DNA of 64,000 nt from Bdellovibrionales bacterium (GCA_016716765.1 JADJVA010000009.1:62001-126000); one strand, 5' to 3'; numbered from the stretch's first letter, positions 54,927 through 64,000 are shown. Translations and numbers: made by a program. Notes: generated by a model not told the origin, from the letters alone.

Positions 54927-56206
54927 TTTGTGAGGTCTTGCAAAGTAGAATAAAATTCTGGATAAGAAATCCCGACACAATCAGATCCGCAGATCAGACT
55001 CTCCCCTTCGGCGATCAATGCCGCCACGCTGAATGCCATGGCGATCCGGTGATCGTGAAAGCTATTGATTTCTGCACCAATTAGCTTCTGTGGACCCTCG
55101 ATAATAAATCCGTCCCGGGTTGTTTCAATCACTGCCCCCATAGCCCGAAGATTGGTGGCCACGGCCTCGATCCGATCGGTCTCTTTCACCCGCAATTCTT
55201 CAGCGCCCGTGACTTTCGTTGTTCCGTGTGCCTGCGTGGCCAATACTGCGAGGATGGGCAATTCATCAATCAGCGATGGGATCTCGTGTTCCGACACCAC
55301 AACACCTAACAGCGGTCCATGGCAAGCCTGAATCTCGCCCATGGGTTCTGGATTTTCCTCCGTTAGGGCTACACGGATTGTCGCACCCATGCGCCGTAAC
55401 ACCTCAATAAATCCCGTGCGTGTTGGATTGAGTGAGACACCGCTCAGCCGCAAATCCGACCGGGGAACCAAAACGGCGGCCGCCAGCCAAAATGCGGCGG
55501 TGGAGGGATCGCCAGGCACACGTAAAATATTGGCCGAAAATTGTTGACCACCACACACCCGCACCTCCTCGGAGTTAGACTCAATATGCACTCCGAAATG
55601 TTTCAACAGCCTCTCTGTGTGATCACGACTATGAATCTCTCCCCAAATCCGCGTATCACCGTCTGCTAACAAACCAGCCAAAATAATCGCCGTTTTAATT
55701 TGGGCGCTGGCGATTTTCAGTTCGTAGTCGATTCCGTGAAGACGACGACCCAGAACTTCCAAAGGAGCGAAATCCTTGCCGGTTAGTTCGATCTGCGCGC
55801 CCATTTCTCTCAATGGATCTGCCACCCTCCTCATCGGCCGTTTTATCAGGGACTCATCACCTGTCATCTTCACCCGTATACCTTCTACGGCGGACAAAAC
55901 ACCCATCATCAGGCGCATGGTCGTCCCTGAATTCCCGCAATCCAATATTTGCGTGGTATTTATAAAACTTTCAGGGCCTCTTCCTTCTATAATAGTCACA
56001 TGCCCTTCTTTGCGGATGGGCACTCCAAGTTGTCGAAGAACACGGGCTGTTGATTGGACATCAGCACTTTCTAAAATATGATGAACCTCGGTTCGACCCT
56101 GGCTAAGCGCGCCAAAAATCAGTCCGCGGTGGGAGATAGATTTATCTCCCGGCAATTTCAAAGATCCGCGAAAGTTACTTACCGGGCCCACGCGACTGTC
56201 CATCAT
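54923..56206 (-). CDS. aroA: EPSP synthase
   Basis: About 428 residues, family length. 3-phosphoshikimate 1-carboxyvinyltransferase: LPGDKSISHRGLIFGALS, LDCGNSGTTMRLMMG, DESLIKRPMRRV and RVPGDPSTAAFWLAAA. Start ATG 56206 has GGAG with 5-base spacing; the frame is open to 56269. It is the first gene of the aromatic operon, and the promoter should lie within 56207-56387. The Gly-96-type region (CGNSGT) is normal class I like. Confidence 0.94.
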   Translation of the reverse strand: MMDSRVGPVSNFRGSLKLPGDKSISHRGLIFGALSQGRTEVHHILESADVQSTARVLRQLGVPIRKEGHVTIIEGRGPESFINTTQILDCGNSGTTMRLMMGVLSAVEGIRVKMTGDESLIKRPMRRVADPLREMGAQIELTGKDFAPLEVLGRRLHGIDYELKIASAQIKTAIILAGLLADGDTRIWGEIHSRDHTERLLKHFGVHIESNSEEVRVCGGQQFSANILRVPGDPSTAAFWLAAAVLVPRSDLRLSGVSLNPTRTGFIEVLRRMGATIRVALTEENPEPMGEIQACHGPLLGVVVSEHEIPSLIDELPILAVLATQAHGTTKVTGAEELRVKETDRIEAVATNLRAMGAVIETTRDGFIIEGPQKLIGAEINSFHDHRIAMAFSVAALIAEGESLICGSDCVGISYPEFYSTLQDLTK

Positions 56207-56387
56207 CAATTCTCCAGTTGTATCTGTATATATCGCGCCCATAATAGGCATTACGCGAATACGCGTCAAACGCTAGAGTAAGATTTAACGAATTAGACGC
56301 GCTTCCGGGAGGTCTCAGCAGGCCCTTGAGGCTTCGGATCAATTTTTCTCCTGGTCACCTAAGGTTTTCAAAATCAAATCTGAGGTA

Positions 56388-56732
56388 ATGAGTGCTTCTT
56401 TAGATGAACTAGAAGCTAATAGGGACAGTTCAACTAAAGAGACATTTAGCTCTTACAGCTATTTTAAATCTGATTATATCCGATTCTTTACCAATGGCTA
56501 TATATCGCACTTAGCAAACAAATTTGAACCGGGTAGTCTTGAAAGTAGTTATGAAAACGACGGAGTTGAGGCTCTTTTTTATCAGATTAAAGGAATTGGA
56601 GGCTGGCTGTTAGAAGATGCTTTCAATGGTACATACACGGACAGGGAGATTAAATATGGTTACTGTGAGGCGAACCCAGGCAGCACGGAGTCTATATGCG
56701 AAGAAGGAGTTTATACCCCTTGTATGCTTTGA
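56388..56732 (+). CDS. Small protein of unknown function, perhaps a gene fragment
   Basis: 114 codons with GAGGT just upstream. The sequence is protein-like (FKSDYIRFFTNGYISHLANK, ALFYQIKGIGGWLLEDAF, ending CEEGVYTPCML) but has no signal peptide, unlike its neighbour. Cysteines cluster at the C-terminus. Possibly the rest of a larger secreted protein. It is directly adjacent to the next ORF. Confidence 0.5.
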   Translation: MSASLDELEANRDSSTKETFSSYSYFKSDYIRFFTNGYISHLANKFEPGSLESSYENDGVEALFYQIKGIGGWLLEDAFNGTYTDREIKYGYCEANPGSTESICEEGVYTPCML

Positions 56733-56768
56733 TTGTTCGAAGTATTTCAACAGAGTCATTCATCAAGA

Positions 56769-57605
56769 ATGCGTGTGGCCCTTTTACTGATGTTGTGGTT
56801 TGGAGGTTTGGCTGGAACTTGGTTAGTCCAAGCCCCAGAGCTCAAAAAAGATGAGTTCCTTCAGTCACTCGATAATTTTTTGGGCGCATTAGACTACCTT
56901 AAGAAGAGTGAAACATGGGACGTCTCCGAAGCTTTTATGAAGAAGCTTGATCAGTTTTCATTGGCAGGGGAAGTTAAACGTGCTCTGCGCAAACGTTATT
57001 ACGATAGGGGGCCAAAGCTCATGGCGAATTTGGCTGACTGTGCTGCAAGAGCGAAGCAAAAGATAACCGATGCAACATCCCATGTAGTGCCCGACTCAGT
57101 AATGACCGAGAAAATGGATAGCGTTTTTGGTTTTAGAGAGTTTCGGTTGCCATACGATGAGCCTGATGTAAAGAACCCATTCAGTGACTCCATGATTTCT
57201 AGCGATTTTTCAACCAATGAAAACTTGTACCGCCTTTTCAGGCAGTTGCCGGATAGTTATCCGGTAGTTATTGATTTGAACTTTCAGGGAGCACGCTTAA
57301 GAAGCGACGATGGCGAAATAGTAATCAAATCGGGCAATATGCCGCAACTGTTAAATTTTGTAAATCTTATTGATCAGCGTTTTCACTATCAGATTATGAC
57401 GGATAAGGATGTGGAAAAGGGCATTTACCAATATAACTATAATCAAAGGTATGAGTTTGGTGGCTTGGGGAATCATTTCTGTGTTTTGAACCAGGAGGAA
57501 GAGCTGATCTCAATCAATGTGGATACCGATAATGGCAGCGTCTCTTCTAAAAGAGTCAATGCGTGTTTAACCGATAGATACCTCATAGAAAGACGACTAA
57601 AGTAA
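56769..57605 (+). CDS. Secreted protein of unknown function
   Basis: About 278 residues starting MRVALLLMLWFGGLAGTWLVQA, a good signal peptide; the frame extends to a TTG at 56733. The mature part is mostly helical, then beta-like, with a few Cys (LADCAARAKQ, NHFCVLNQEE, RVNACLTD). No family recognised. Its stop lies two bases before the left arm of the inverted-repeat element at 57608. Confidence 0.55.
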   Translation: MRVALLLMLWFGGLAGTWLVQAPELKKDEFLQSLDNFLGALDYLKKSETWDVSEAFMKKLDQFSLAGEVKRALRKRYYDRGPKLMANLADCAARAKQKITDATSHVVPDSVMTEKMDSVFGFREFRLPYDEPDVKNPFSDSMISSDFSTNENLYRLFRQLPDSYPVVIDLNFQGARLRSDDGEIVIKSGNMPQLLNFVNLIDQRFHYQIMTDKDVEKGIYQYNYNQRYEFGGLGNHFCVLNQEEELISINVDTDNGSVSSKRVNACLTDRYLIERRLK

Positions 57606-57607
57606 TC

Positions 57608-57675
57608 AATTACGATTTACCCGTATTTGTATTGCCCAAAAACTTTCGTGATCTGGGTCGGCTACTACAGCTCAT
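57608..57675 (+). repeat. Left arm of the long inverted repeat
   Basis: Begins AATTACGATTTACCCGTATT and ends TACAGCTCAT. Nearly identical to the complement of 58005-58072. Confidence 0.85.
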
Positions 57676-58004
57676 GTCGGTTACCCGTGATCTAGGCAAT
57701 AGAAGACCTAACCGAATGCCGTTCAGCGGAAGAATTCTAGTTTTTGCGCATAGAGAATCTACCAAATCACCAAGATCTGGGGTAGGTTTTTTCGGGGACA
57801 GTGAAATATACCAACGCCAGCTCGGGTGAAAGAGAGTGGACGGGTTCCGGGGTCAAGACTAGCAAGGATAAGCATGGTCCCGCATGAGAATTGCTACGGA
57901 TACTTGAGTTTGTAAACATGACGGCCAGAAATCTCAAGCTGAACGCCCCAACTTGTGAGATGAGCACACAACCATAGATCCGGGTGAAAGCTGTATGTCT
58001 CTAT

Positions 58005-58072
58005 ATGAGCTGTAGGAGCCGACCCAGATCACGAAAGTTTTTGGGCAATACAAATACGGGTAAATCGTAATT
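58005..58072 (-). repeat. Right arm of the long inverted repeat
   Basis: Complement begins AATTACGATTTACCCGTATT; only position 57 of the arm differs from the left arm. It ends 20 bases before the start of the next gene. Confidence 0.85.
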
Positions 58073-58092
58073 TTGTGAGAAATGGAAACGAG

Positions 58093-58602
58093 ATGAAATG
58101 TGTTTGGCTTGCAGTCCAATTACTAGCCCTCACCCTCGGTTGGACCGCGAAGGGAGCGATCCCTTCGACGGCTTGTAACCGACTATTGATGGGTCGCAAT
58201 CGAGTCGTTGGTGTCGAGATCCGCACTACCTCTGAACGCGAAGCAATTCTTCCAGAAATTGGCAAGTCCTACGACCTTAGCTTCTTTTGGGAGGATCGAC
58301 CGATACAATTTAGCGTAAGTTTTGGGGAAAGGTTCGTGACATGGCTCAAAGAGGGTGGACACCACTTTGACATCGAAGCTGGAATGATAGTGACAAAGGA
58401 CTCTAAGAGATTTGCCGTCGGAGGAAACAATGAACTATATGAGGAACGCACGGGAAGAACCGCTCCTCCCTGGCTTTTCTACGCTGCAGACAAAAATGTG
58501 TTTGGCCTACCAAGAGGAGAATTTTTCCTTGATTTGCACGACTCCGCAGTTACGGCCAACTATTCCGCTCTAAACATTATTGATCGCGCAATTGCACCGT
58601 AA
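58093..58602 (+). CDS. Secreted protein of unknown function, C-terminus replaced by IS66 end
   Basis: About 169 residues, ATG 58093, signal MKCVWLAVQLLALTLGW...A. The mature part is beta-rich (VVGVEIRTTSEREAILPEIG, IQFSVSFGERFVTWLKEGGH). The stop codon TAA (58600-58602) lies inside GTAAGCG, the left IS66 end that begins at 58599. The original C-terminus has therefore probably been cut off. Confidence 0.55.
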   Translation: MKCVWLAVQLLALTLGWTAKGAIPSTACNRLLMGRNRVVGVEIRTTSEREAILPEIGKSYDLSFFWEDRPIQFSVSFGERFVTWLKEGGHHFDIEAGMIVTKDSKRFAVGGNNELYEERTGRTAPPWLFYAADKNVFGLPRGEFFLDLHDSAVTANYSALNIIDRAIAP

Positions 58603-58623
58603 GCGATTCATAACCTGTATTTT

Positions 58624-60177
58624 TCAGGCTCGAGAATCAGGTGATAAAATGATCTCAGCGAGGCGCTCGAAGTCTTCTAGGGATTTGGCCAGTGGTAGCT
58701 CAGTGAGCATTCGAACCATGGCCGCGTAGGGGTTCACCCCATTGATTTTGGCTGTTACCGTGAAGCTGTACATGACACTGCTGGCCTCGGCCCCCGCGGG
58801 GTGTGTCGGAAAACAGCCACGCATTCCTGCCGATGGCATACTTGCGGATCGCTCTCTCCGTAAAGCCATTGTCCGCCTCCAGACGCCCATCCTTGAGGTA
58901 GCCTGTCAGGTACTCATACTCATTCAAAAAGTAGCGGAGGGCCCCTCCGATCTTGCTTTTACTGGAACCTTTGGCTGATGCCTTTCAGCCCACTCCTTCA
59001 TCTCTTTCCAAATGGGCTCAGCTATTTCCAGCCTCAGGCGGTACCGCTCCTCAGGCGGCATCTCGCCGATTTTTTCTTCCAGATCATACAGTTTTTTAAA
59101 GTAACCAAGTCCTGCCTCTCCAAGGCTTCGGCCGGACTTAGCCCCATCCACTGTGGCGGATTCAAATTTCCTGCGGGAGTGCATCCCACATCCTATGCGG
59201 ATCACGCCCTCTTGTTTTTCCAACACATCATAGGCATTCAATCCGTCACATTGCAGATATCCTGTAATTCCGTCCAGAAGCTGCCTGGCCGCTTCCTGGC
59301 TCCGGGATATGCGGTAATCAAACAGAACAATCTTCTTGTCCCCGTAGGGCGTACTCCTCACCCACATCCATGATTTGTCTTCGGCCTTCCTGCCATTCTC
59401 TTTGAGAACCTGCACTTGCGTCTCATCCACGGCCACATAAAAAGAGGTTATCAGCCGGTCTGAAAGAACATTCCAGACAGGCACGAGAGCCTGCGCCACT
59501 TGCACCACCCAGCGGGCCATCGTGCTGCGGGGAAGATCAACTCCCTGACGCTCCATGATCTCCTCAATCCGATACAGCGGAAGTCCATCGCAATATTTGG
59601 AGGTGATAATGGCGGCAAGCAACTCGGGAGTGGCAATCCCCTTAGGGATCACGCAAGGCACTGGCGGAGCGGTCTTCACATAGTCCCCGCTATCCACTCC
59701 ATACTTGGCCCGCTCATAGCGGATCACACTGACTTTAGCTGGCTCATACTTGAGCTTCTCCGAGAACTCCCAGCCAATCACCTTGAGAGGTTGCCCCTCT
59801 TCAGAAAAACGCTCGTTTTCTGGAAGCTCGATCTTCACCACTTCCCGCTCAAGGTTCTCGGGGATTGGACGACGATGACCCCGCTGCCTCTTATGCGAAG
59901 GAACCGTGACCTCGACCTGCGCCTCATCCTCTTCGGGTGTCCCTTTGGAGACTTCAAGTTCCACTTCGTTGTAGAGAACCCTCTGTTCCGGCGACACCCA
60001 AGACTCCGACTTTCTACCAAACTGCGCTCGTTTGAGAGAACGGATCTGCTCATGCAACCAAGTGACCTCACTTTGCAGGAACTTGATCTTCTCTTCATCA
60101 AGACGAGCACGCGCTCTCAGGCCTTCATTCTCTGAGGACAACTCTTCTTGTTTTGAAAATAGCTCTCGCGGCTGCAT
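58624..60177 (-). pseudogene. tnpC: IS66 transposase TnpC, split by two frameshifts
   Basis: The first part reads well for 417 residues (60177 to about 58960): leucine-zipper-like N-terminus, CDGLPLYRIEEIM, YVAVDETQVQVL, GCGMHSRRKFES. After KVPVK the frame changes; GGALRYFLNEYEYLTGYL and ADNGFTERAIRKYAIGRNAW continue in a second frame. After FSDTPRGG a third frame takes over with SSVMYSFTVTAKINGVNPYA and the C-terminal LTELPLAKSLEDFERL. The breaks lie in an A-run (TAAAAGC, one A short) and a G-run (GGGGG, one too many). So inactive, unless sequence errors. Confidence 0.85.
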
Positions 60178-60209
60178 GCGCGGGACTCTTCAACATTTTC
60201 TTCGAAAGA

Positions 60210-60566
60210 TCAACAGACTCTTTCAAAATTTATTTCTGAAAATGGCTTCATTTTCCAAACATCATAACCTTCCAGAAGCCAGCTCAATTGCTCTGTGGAT
60301 ATGTGGACTACTTCCTGCAAAGATTTCCTCGGCCATGGGAACTTTTCCACATCCAATTGCTTTTGCCATAGACAGAACCCACTTCGATCAAAATACAGAA
60401 TCTTGATCGTGTGCCGTCGTCGACCACAGAACACGAAAAGATTTTTCCCGTTCAACTTTCCCATCTGGGCACTCTCCACAATCTGACTCAATCCCGGAAT
60501 CCCACGGCGCAAATCGACAGGATCTCGATGCAGAAAAACACCCTCAAATTGACTGGGAGATTTCAC
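60210..60566 (-). CDS. tnpB: IS66 accessory protein TnpB
   Basis: 118 residues; VFLHRDPVDLRRGIPGLSQI, NGKNLFVFCGRRRHTIKILY and FDRSGFCLWQKQLDVEKFPW are diagnostic. Needed for IS66 movement, mechanism unclear. It overlaps tnpA by 4 bases. Confidence 0.93.
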   Translation of the reverse strand: MKSPSQFEGVFLHRDPVDLRRGIPGLSQIVESAQMGKLNGKNLFVFCGRRRHTIKILYFDRSGFCLWQKQLDVEKFPWPRKSLQEVVHISTEQLSWLLEGYDVWKMKPFSEINFERVC

Positions 60567-60865
60567 CTAGTACCTCCCTGCAGATAAAAGATCAGCTCAG
60601 CCACCCATTGTGCGTCAGGGAGCGAACGAACCGCTCTTGGTTTCTGAATTTCCACTGGCACAAAAGCAGAGCTCACCGGCTTTCGGCGTCCAACACTCCC
60701 TCTCTTGCTTCCCTTGGATAGTCGATACTTCCAGTTCTTGAACGTGGTGTTGTTCAGTCCCTCTTGCCGACAGAACTCGGTCTCGGAGCCAGAGAAATTT
60801 TCTGCCTCCCTGATTTTAGTTTGCCAATATTCTTTGGTTTTTAATCTTTGATCAGAATTTTCCAC
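60563..60865 (-). CDS. tnpA: IS66 accessory protein TnpA
   Basis: 100 residues with a helix-turn-helix-like N-terminus (FSGSETEFCRQEGLNNTTFK) as in IS66 Orf1. Its end overlaps the tnpB start. First gene of the element, about 70 bases from the right end. Confidence 0.88.
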   Translation of the reverse strand: MENSDQRLKTKEYWQTKIREAENFSGSETEFCRQEGLNNTTFKNWKYRLSKGSKRGSVGRRKPVSSAFVPVEIQKPRAVRSLPDAQWVAELIFYLQGGTR

Positions 60866-60939
60866 TCAAGCCTCCTTGGTTGTTGAGCAATATATGTGGA
60901 AAGTTCAAATCACAAAAATAGGGTTTATGGAGCGCTTAC

Positions 60940-62306
60940 GAGGAGTCGATCTGGACATGCTAAATGATGATGTACTGGGCAGGTCGCTTGATGCGATCCA
61001 TGCCTATGGACCCTCGAAATTCTTTTCAGATTTAGTATTTTCTACTCTATTGAAAAATAAATTGGTCTCAAAATTCATTCACATGGATTCGACAAGCCAT
61101 TCATTTTTCGTGAAGAAATACAGCAAGGATTCTGGGATTGAGGTTAGGTACGGACATTCAAAAGGCCGAAAAGACCTCACTCAATTAGTTCAGTTATTAA
61201 TGACTACTGATCAAGGGATTCCATTCTGGTCAAAAACCTATTCGGGCAATGCAAATGACCGTGAGATATTTCAGCAGTCAGTCCAGTCGGTTAATGAATA
61301 TTTTAAGACGTGTGGATTTGCTGACGAAGTTTGCGTGGTATCTGATTCAGCGCTTTACTCAAAAAAGTTCCTACTTAACAAAGACATCACAGGCAGCTGG
61401 ATGGCTCGAGTACCTGAGTCGATCAAGAGGGCAAAACAACTGGTTGAATCTGATCACAAAAAGGCCCCATGGATTAAGATCAACCAAGACTACAAATACC
61501 GAGAGGAATCGGTGTCCTACGGCGGGAAACGTCAGAGATGGATTATAGTTAATAATCGAGAGGCCAGGTATAAGGAGTTGAGCACACTCCAACGAAATTT
61601 GGACAAGGAAGAATGGCTCCTTGAGAAAAAGACAAAAAGCCTTATGAATACGGTTTTTCAAAGCCGCGAGACCTTGAATAGTGAGTTCAAAAGAATCGTT
61701 AAGCGACATCCTCTGTTTGAGCTGAGAAAAACAATCATTGGCCATTACAAAAGACGTCGAGGTAAAAAGCGCCCGATTCAGTCCGGATATAAGGTCATCA
61801 TAGGATTTTCAAGGCACGAAAAGCTGATTAAGAAATTAGAAAATAAGAGGGGAAAGTTTATCATAGGAACCAATGACTTGGATCCAAAATTAACTCCTGA
61901 AAGAATTGTTGAAGTCTACGGTGGGCGAAACCAGAACATTGAAGGTTGCTTCAAATTTATCAAGGATTCAAGCTTTAGGCTGAACGAAGTATTTCTAAAA
62001 CGTGTCGATCGAATCGAGTCCTTAATGGCGATCATGGCTCTATCGCTATTTGTAAATAACCTCGGGCAATTGAAGCTGAGAGAAGCGTTGAAGACCAAGC
62101 AGCTCAGTTTGCCAAGTCAAAACGGAAAAAGAACTCAAAGTCCGACCTTAAAATGGGCCTTTCAAACGATGAGAAATATCATCAAGGTACGAGTAAATAT
62201 TTTTGGGCGCATCTATGAAGAGTTCAAAGGGCTCGAGGCCGCTCAGCGAATTATCATCGAGTGCTTCGGTTCGAGCGCCAAAATGATCTACGGCAGCAGC
62301 CCTTAG
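60940..62306 (+). pseudogene. IS1634-type transposase, 5' end removed by IS66
   Basis: Open from the IS66 edge to TAG/stop at 62306, about 455 codons. The N-terminal part typical of IS1634/IS4-group proteins (about 90-120 residues) is missing; the remainder starts at LDMLNDDVLGRSLDAI. DDE core: HMDSTSHSF, VVSDSALYS, and YGGRNQNIEGCFKFIKDS with the Y-(2)-R-(3)-E-(6)-K pattern. The first 64 bases of the open frame (60876-60939) are the IS66 right end. No matching 5' half was found at the other IS66 end, so sequence was lost. Confidence 0.82.
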
Positions 62307-62777
62307 CTCCTTCAAATCGAAGCTAGATTCAAATGACCTCTGATCCCATTTCTTTGGGAAGGGGAGAGCTCCGTTCGGACTCCTTAGAATTGCTCTAGAA
62401 AACCCAAAACTTTAACCCGCCAGATAAAATTGAACAGATGGACGTTGAATTCGACCCATTTCTGCCCTCGACCAACAAAAGTTTGGAGGTGGATTTGAAG
62501 TTCAACTGCGAAATGTCAGAATATAGGTTATCCCGTCTCAATTAGGGGACCGAGATGGCGCAGACAAATCTTACAAAGGTGAGCTCGTTATGTGAGATTA
62601 GCCAGCACAGGGTGTGATACGGGACATCCGCACCCGCCTACACGTGTATGAGGCCAACCTTTTTCAAGTCTATACGGGCATTCGCAAAGCCGTTCATGAA
62701 CTGGTTGAAATCGCCTAGCTGACAAAAAGTAGTTGATAACCCAGATAGGCCCTCATCAACCTGCAACTTGCGGTTAT
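62307..62777. other. Intergenic tail after the IS1634 fragment
   Basis: About 470 bases. One protein-like stretch, GTG 62614 to TAG 62718 (34 codons, DIRTRLHVYEANLFQVYTGI), looks like the C-terminal end of an old gene. The remainder has no ORF or repeat that I can support; the right end of the IS1634 element should fall in here. Confidence 0.4.
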
Positions 62778-64000
62778 TTAATACCAGCGCTTCACCTTGC
62801 GCACACTGTTATTGTCAGAGTCAGATATAAATAAATTGCCTTCGCTATCAAAGGCAAGACTGGTCGGATAGGAGATACTGGCCGAAGTGGCGACAACTCC
62901 CTCTTGGGAAAGGTCGAGAGTTGTGCGCGCTAATCCCCCACCGCTTGAGCCCATCACTAAGGAAGCAGATCCTGACAATCTATCTCTACATTTTACAAAA
63001 GAAAGGTTGGAAGAAGTGCTAAATGAGCTGTAGCAAATTTGCTCAGCATTCGCCGTAAGACCATACAAAGTATTCGAGCTCAGTGCCGCATCCTGATAAA
63101 GGCTTTTCAAATAGTTGGCTGGGACTGTCACTCCCATGACATTGACGGATGATCCCGTATCATTGATATATTTAATTTTTCTGTTGGCTGAATCGAGCAA
63201 ATAGTAGCCACCCGCCACGAGGGGATCAGCAATGATTTTAGTTGGTACCCCGAATCGAGCTGACAAAAGAGGGCTATCGATATCTCCAGTGGTGCCACAG
63301 GTGCCAGCAAAATCAGCTATCACACCGAAGGGATCAATTTTTGCGATACAATAAGCCGCATTTAGTCCCACCAAAAGTCCCCCACCACTTTCAAACTCAA
63401 TCGTTTTGGGATCCACAATTTCTGAAATAGCGGGATTGTAATTCACATAAGTTCCACAAGTTGAGGTCCCCGCCACCCGACTTATCTTAAAAGGATTCAC
63501 ATTAACATTGAACAAAGAAGCGAGTCCCCCAGTTCGATTGTAGGCTCTAATTCGGCAGGTGCTCGATGTGGCCGTCGCATAGACAAGGGTACTGGCGCTG
63601 ACCGTGAAGTCCTGAAGTTTATTGGCAGCAATCAAATTAGATAAGGGGTCAAGATCATCGATTGAATCAGCAGATCCCCCCCCACCAATATAGGTTTCTA
63701 AATATCCAGTCCCTAAATCCAAGCGACGAACTTCTGTCGAACTGGGCATATCCCCAATCAACAGGCTATTGGTCAATGCGTCGTAACTCAATTGTTTCGG
63801 AAAACTCAACAGAGAGCTCGCCGCCGCGTGAGCTGTCGAATTTATTTTGCCACCTCGGCCCAATCCAGTTCCAACAACTCCATTGATAAGATTGCTAGTG
63901 AAGTTGAGTTCCTCAATGTAACCATTTTGATTGTCAGCGACCAACAATCGATTACCCTCTAAAATCATGTCTTTTGGATAGTACAATTCAGAGGCAAGAG
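62778..64000 (-). CDS. NHL-repeat beta-propeller protein (5' end outside window)
   Basis: The frame is open to the right edge, so the N-terminus is missing. At least 407 residues of repeats with ASELYYPKDMILEGNRLLVA, RFGVPTKIIADPLVAGGYYL and ISYPTSLAFDSEGNLFISDS, the fold of NHL propellers; the last ends SDNNSVRKVKRWY. Several Cys (AYCIAKID, AGTCGTTG, TSTCGTYV) suggest an exported protein. Function: protein or glycan binding is typical; no enzyme site seen. Confidence 0.75.
   Translation of the reverse strand, partial: LASELYYPKDMILEGNRLLVADNQNGYIEELNFTSNLINGVVGTGLGRGGKINSTAHAAASSLLSFPKQLSYDALTNSLLIGDMPSSTEVRRLDLGTGYLETYIGGGGSADSIDDLDPLSNLIAANKLQDFTVSASTLVYATATSSTCRIRAYNRTGGLASLFNVNVNPFKISRVAGTSTCGTYVNYNPAISEIVDPKTIEFESGGGLLVGLNAAYCIAKIDPFGVIADFAGTCGTTGDIDSPLLSARFGVPTKIIADPLVAGGYYLLDSANRKIKYINDTGSSVNVMGVTVPANYLKSLYQDAALSSNTLYGLTANAEQICYSSFSTSSNLSFVKCRDRLSGSASLVMGSSGGGLARTTLDLSQEGVVATSASISYPTSLAFDSEGNLFISDSDNNSVRKVKRWY

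Larger units (their letters stand above)
57608..58072. mobile_element. 465-bp element bounded by 68-bp inverted repeats (MITE-like)
   Basis: Arms 57608-57675 and 58005-58072 match over 68 bases with one mismatch and continue with weaker pairing inward (TTACCCGTGATCTAGG against TCACCCGGATCTATGG). The 329-base interior has no convincing ORF. It could be a non-autonomous transposable element, a fold-back repeat, or a structured RNA. No clear target duplication; no transposase nearby with matching ends. Confidence 0.6.
58599..60939 (-). mobile_element. IS66-family insertion sequence (2341 bp)
   Basis: Ends GTAAGCG...CGCTTAC, the IS66 signature. The inverted repeats GTAAGCGATTCATAACC and GTAAGCGCTCCATAAACC continue into TATTTTT on both sides. 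Genes tnpA, tnpB and a frameshifted tnpC are on the minus strand. An 8-bp duplication is expected; flanks ATTGCACC and GAGGAGTC differ, so a rearrangement or deletion has touched one end. Confidence 0.9.

Noticed and set aside
57608..58072. Group II intron in the inverted-repeat element
   Set aside because: No domain V or GTGYG-like 5' end and no reverse transcriptase were found.
1..64000. CRISPR arrays, tRNA and rRNA genes
   Set aside because: No regularly spaced short repeats, no cloverleaf with a T-loop GTTCRA motif outside genes, and no rRNA-like stretch were seen.

Overview
The window looks like a chromosome segment of a Gram-negative, didermic bacterium, most likely from the Bdellovibrionota/Oligoflexia or a neighbouring former-deltaproteobacterial group. 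That assignment is an inference. It rests on many secreted and lipoprotein-signal proteins, several short c-type cytochromes, AT-leaning genes on both strands, and a prephenate dehydratase of the type common in Bacteroidetes. No rRNA, tRNA or CRISPR array was seen.

Layout. 1-7.9 kb: cell-envelope and periplasmic genes, namely an SGNH hydrolase running off the left edge, three c-type cytochrome-like proteins, a WGG-rich lipoprotein and a GH99-like glycosidase. 8.0-11.7 kb: a 2992-bp IS21-family element with an extra small ORF, sitting between two broken gene ends. 12-18.7 kb: an SRAP-family protein, then five overlapping genes encoding a ferric-iron type ABC importer, a 77-residue single-pass membrane peptide and a PqqD-like/radical SAM/SPASM enzyme. 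18.7-22.7 kb: an arylsulfotransferase-like propeller, a four-histidine membrane protein, a DUF1513 protein and a YaiI-type protein. 23-31 kb: a lipoprotein with tandem C-terminal repeats, adjacent tryptophanase and tyrosine phenol-lyase genes, and a large six-hairpin glycosidase. 31-41 kb: an SbmA/YddA-like ABC protein with a divergent TetR regulator, secreted proteins of unknown function, a beta-carbonic anhydrase, a CBS-PAS protein and an MscS channel. 41-47 kb: two more four-histidine membrane proteins, a Tat-exported PLP enzyme, an acetylesterase-like lipoprotein and a zincin-like secreted protein.

47.2-56.2 kb is a compact minus-strand operon of nine genes (aroA, aroE-aroK fusion, aroB, aroQ, aroC, pheA, tyrA, chorismate mutase, class II DAHP synthase). 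It encodes every step from erythrose-4-phosphate plus PEP to chorismate and on to phenylpyruvate and 4-hydroxyphenylpyruvate. With the two beta-eliminating lyases at 25-28 kb, the organism appears able both to make and to break aromatic amino acids. 56.4-62.8 kb is an unstable region: small secreted genes, a 465-bp element bounded by 68-bp inverted repeats, an IS66 element whose transposase carries two homopolymer frameshifts, and an IS1634-like transposase whose 5' end is cut off by that IS66. An NHL-repeat protein runs off the right edge.

The best candidate for an undescribed system is the coupled iron importer, membrane peptide and radical SAM operon at 13.5-18.65 kb. Second is the family of three membrane proteins sharing four histidine-bearing helices. 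Third is the inverted-repeat element at 57.6-58.1 kb.
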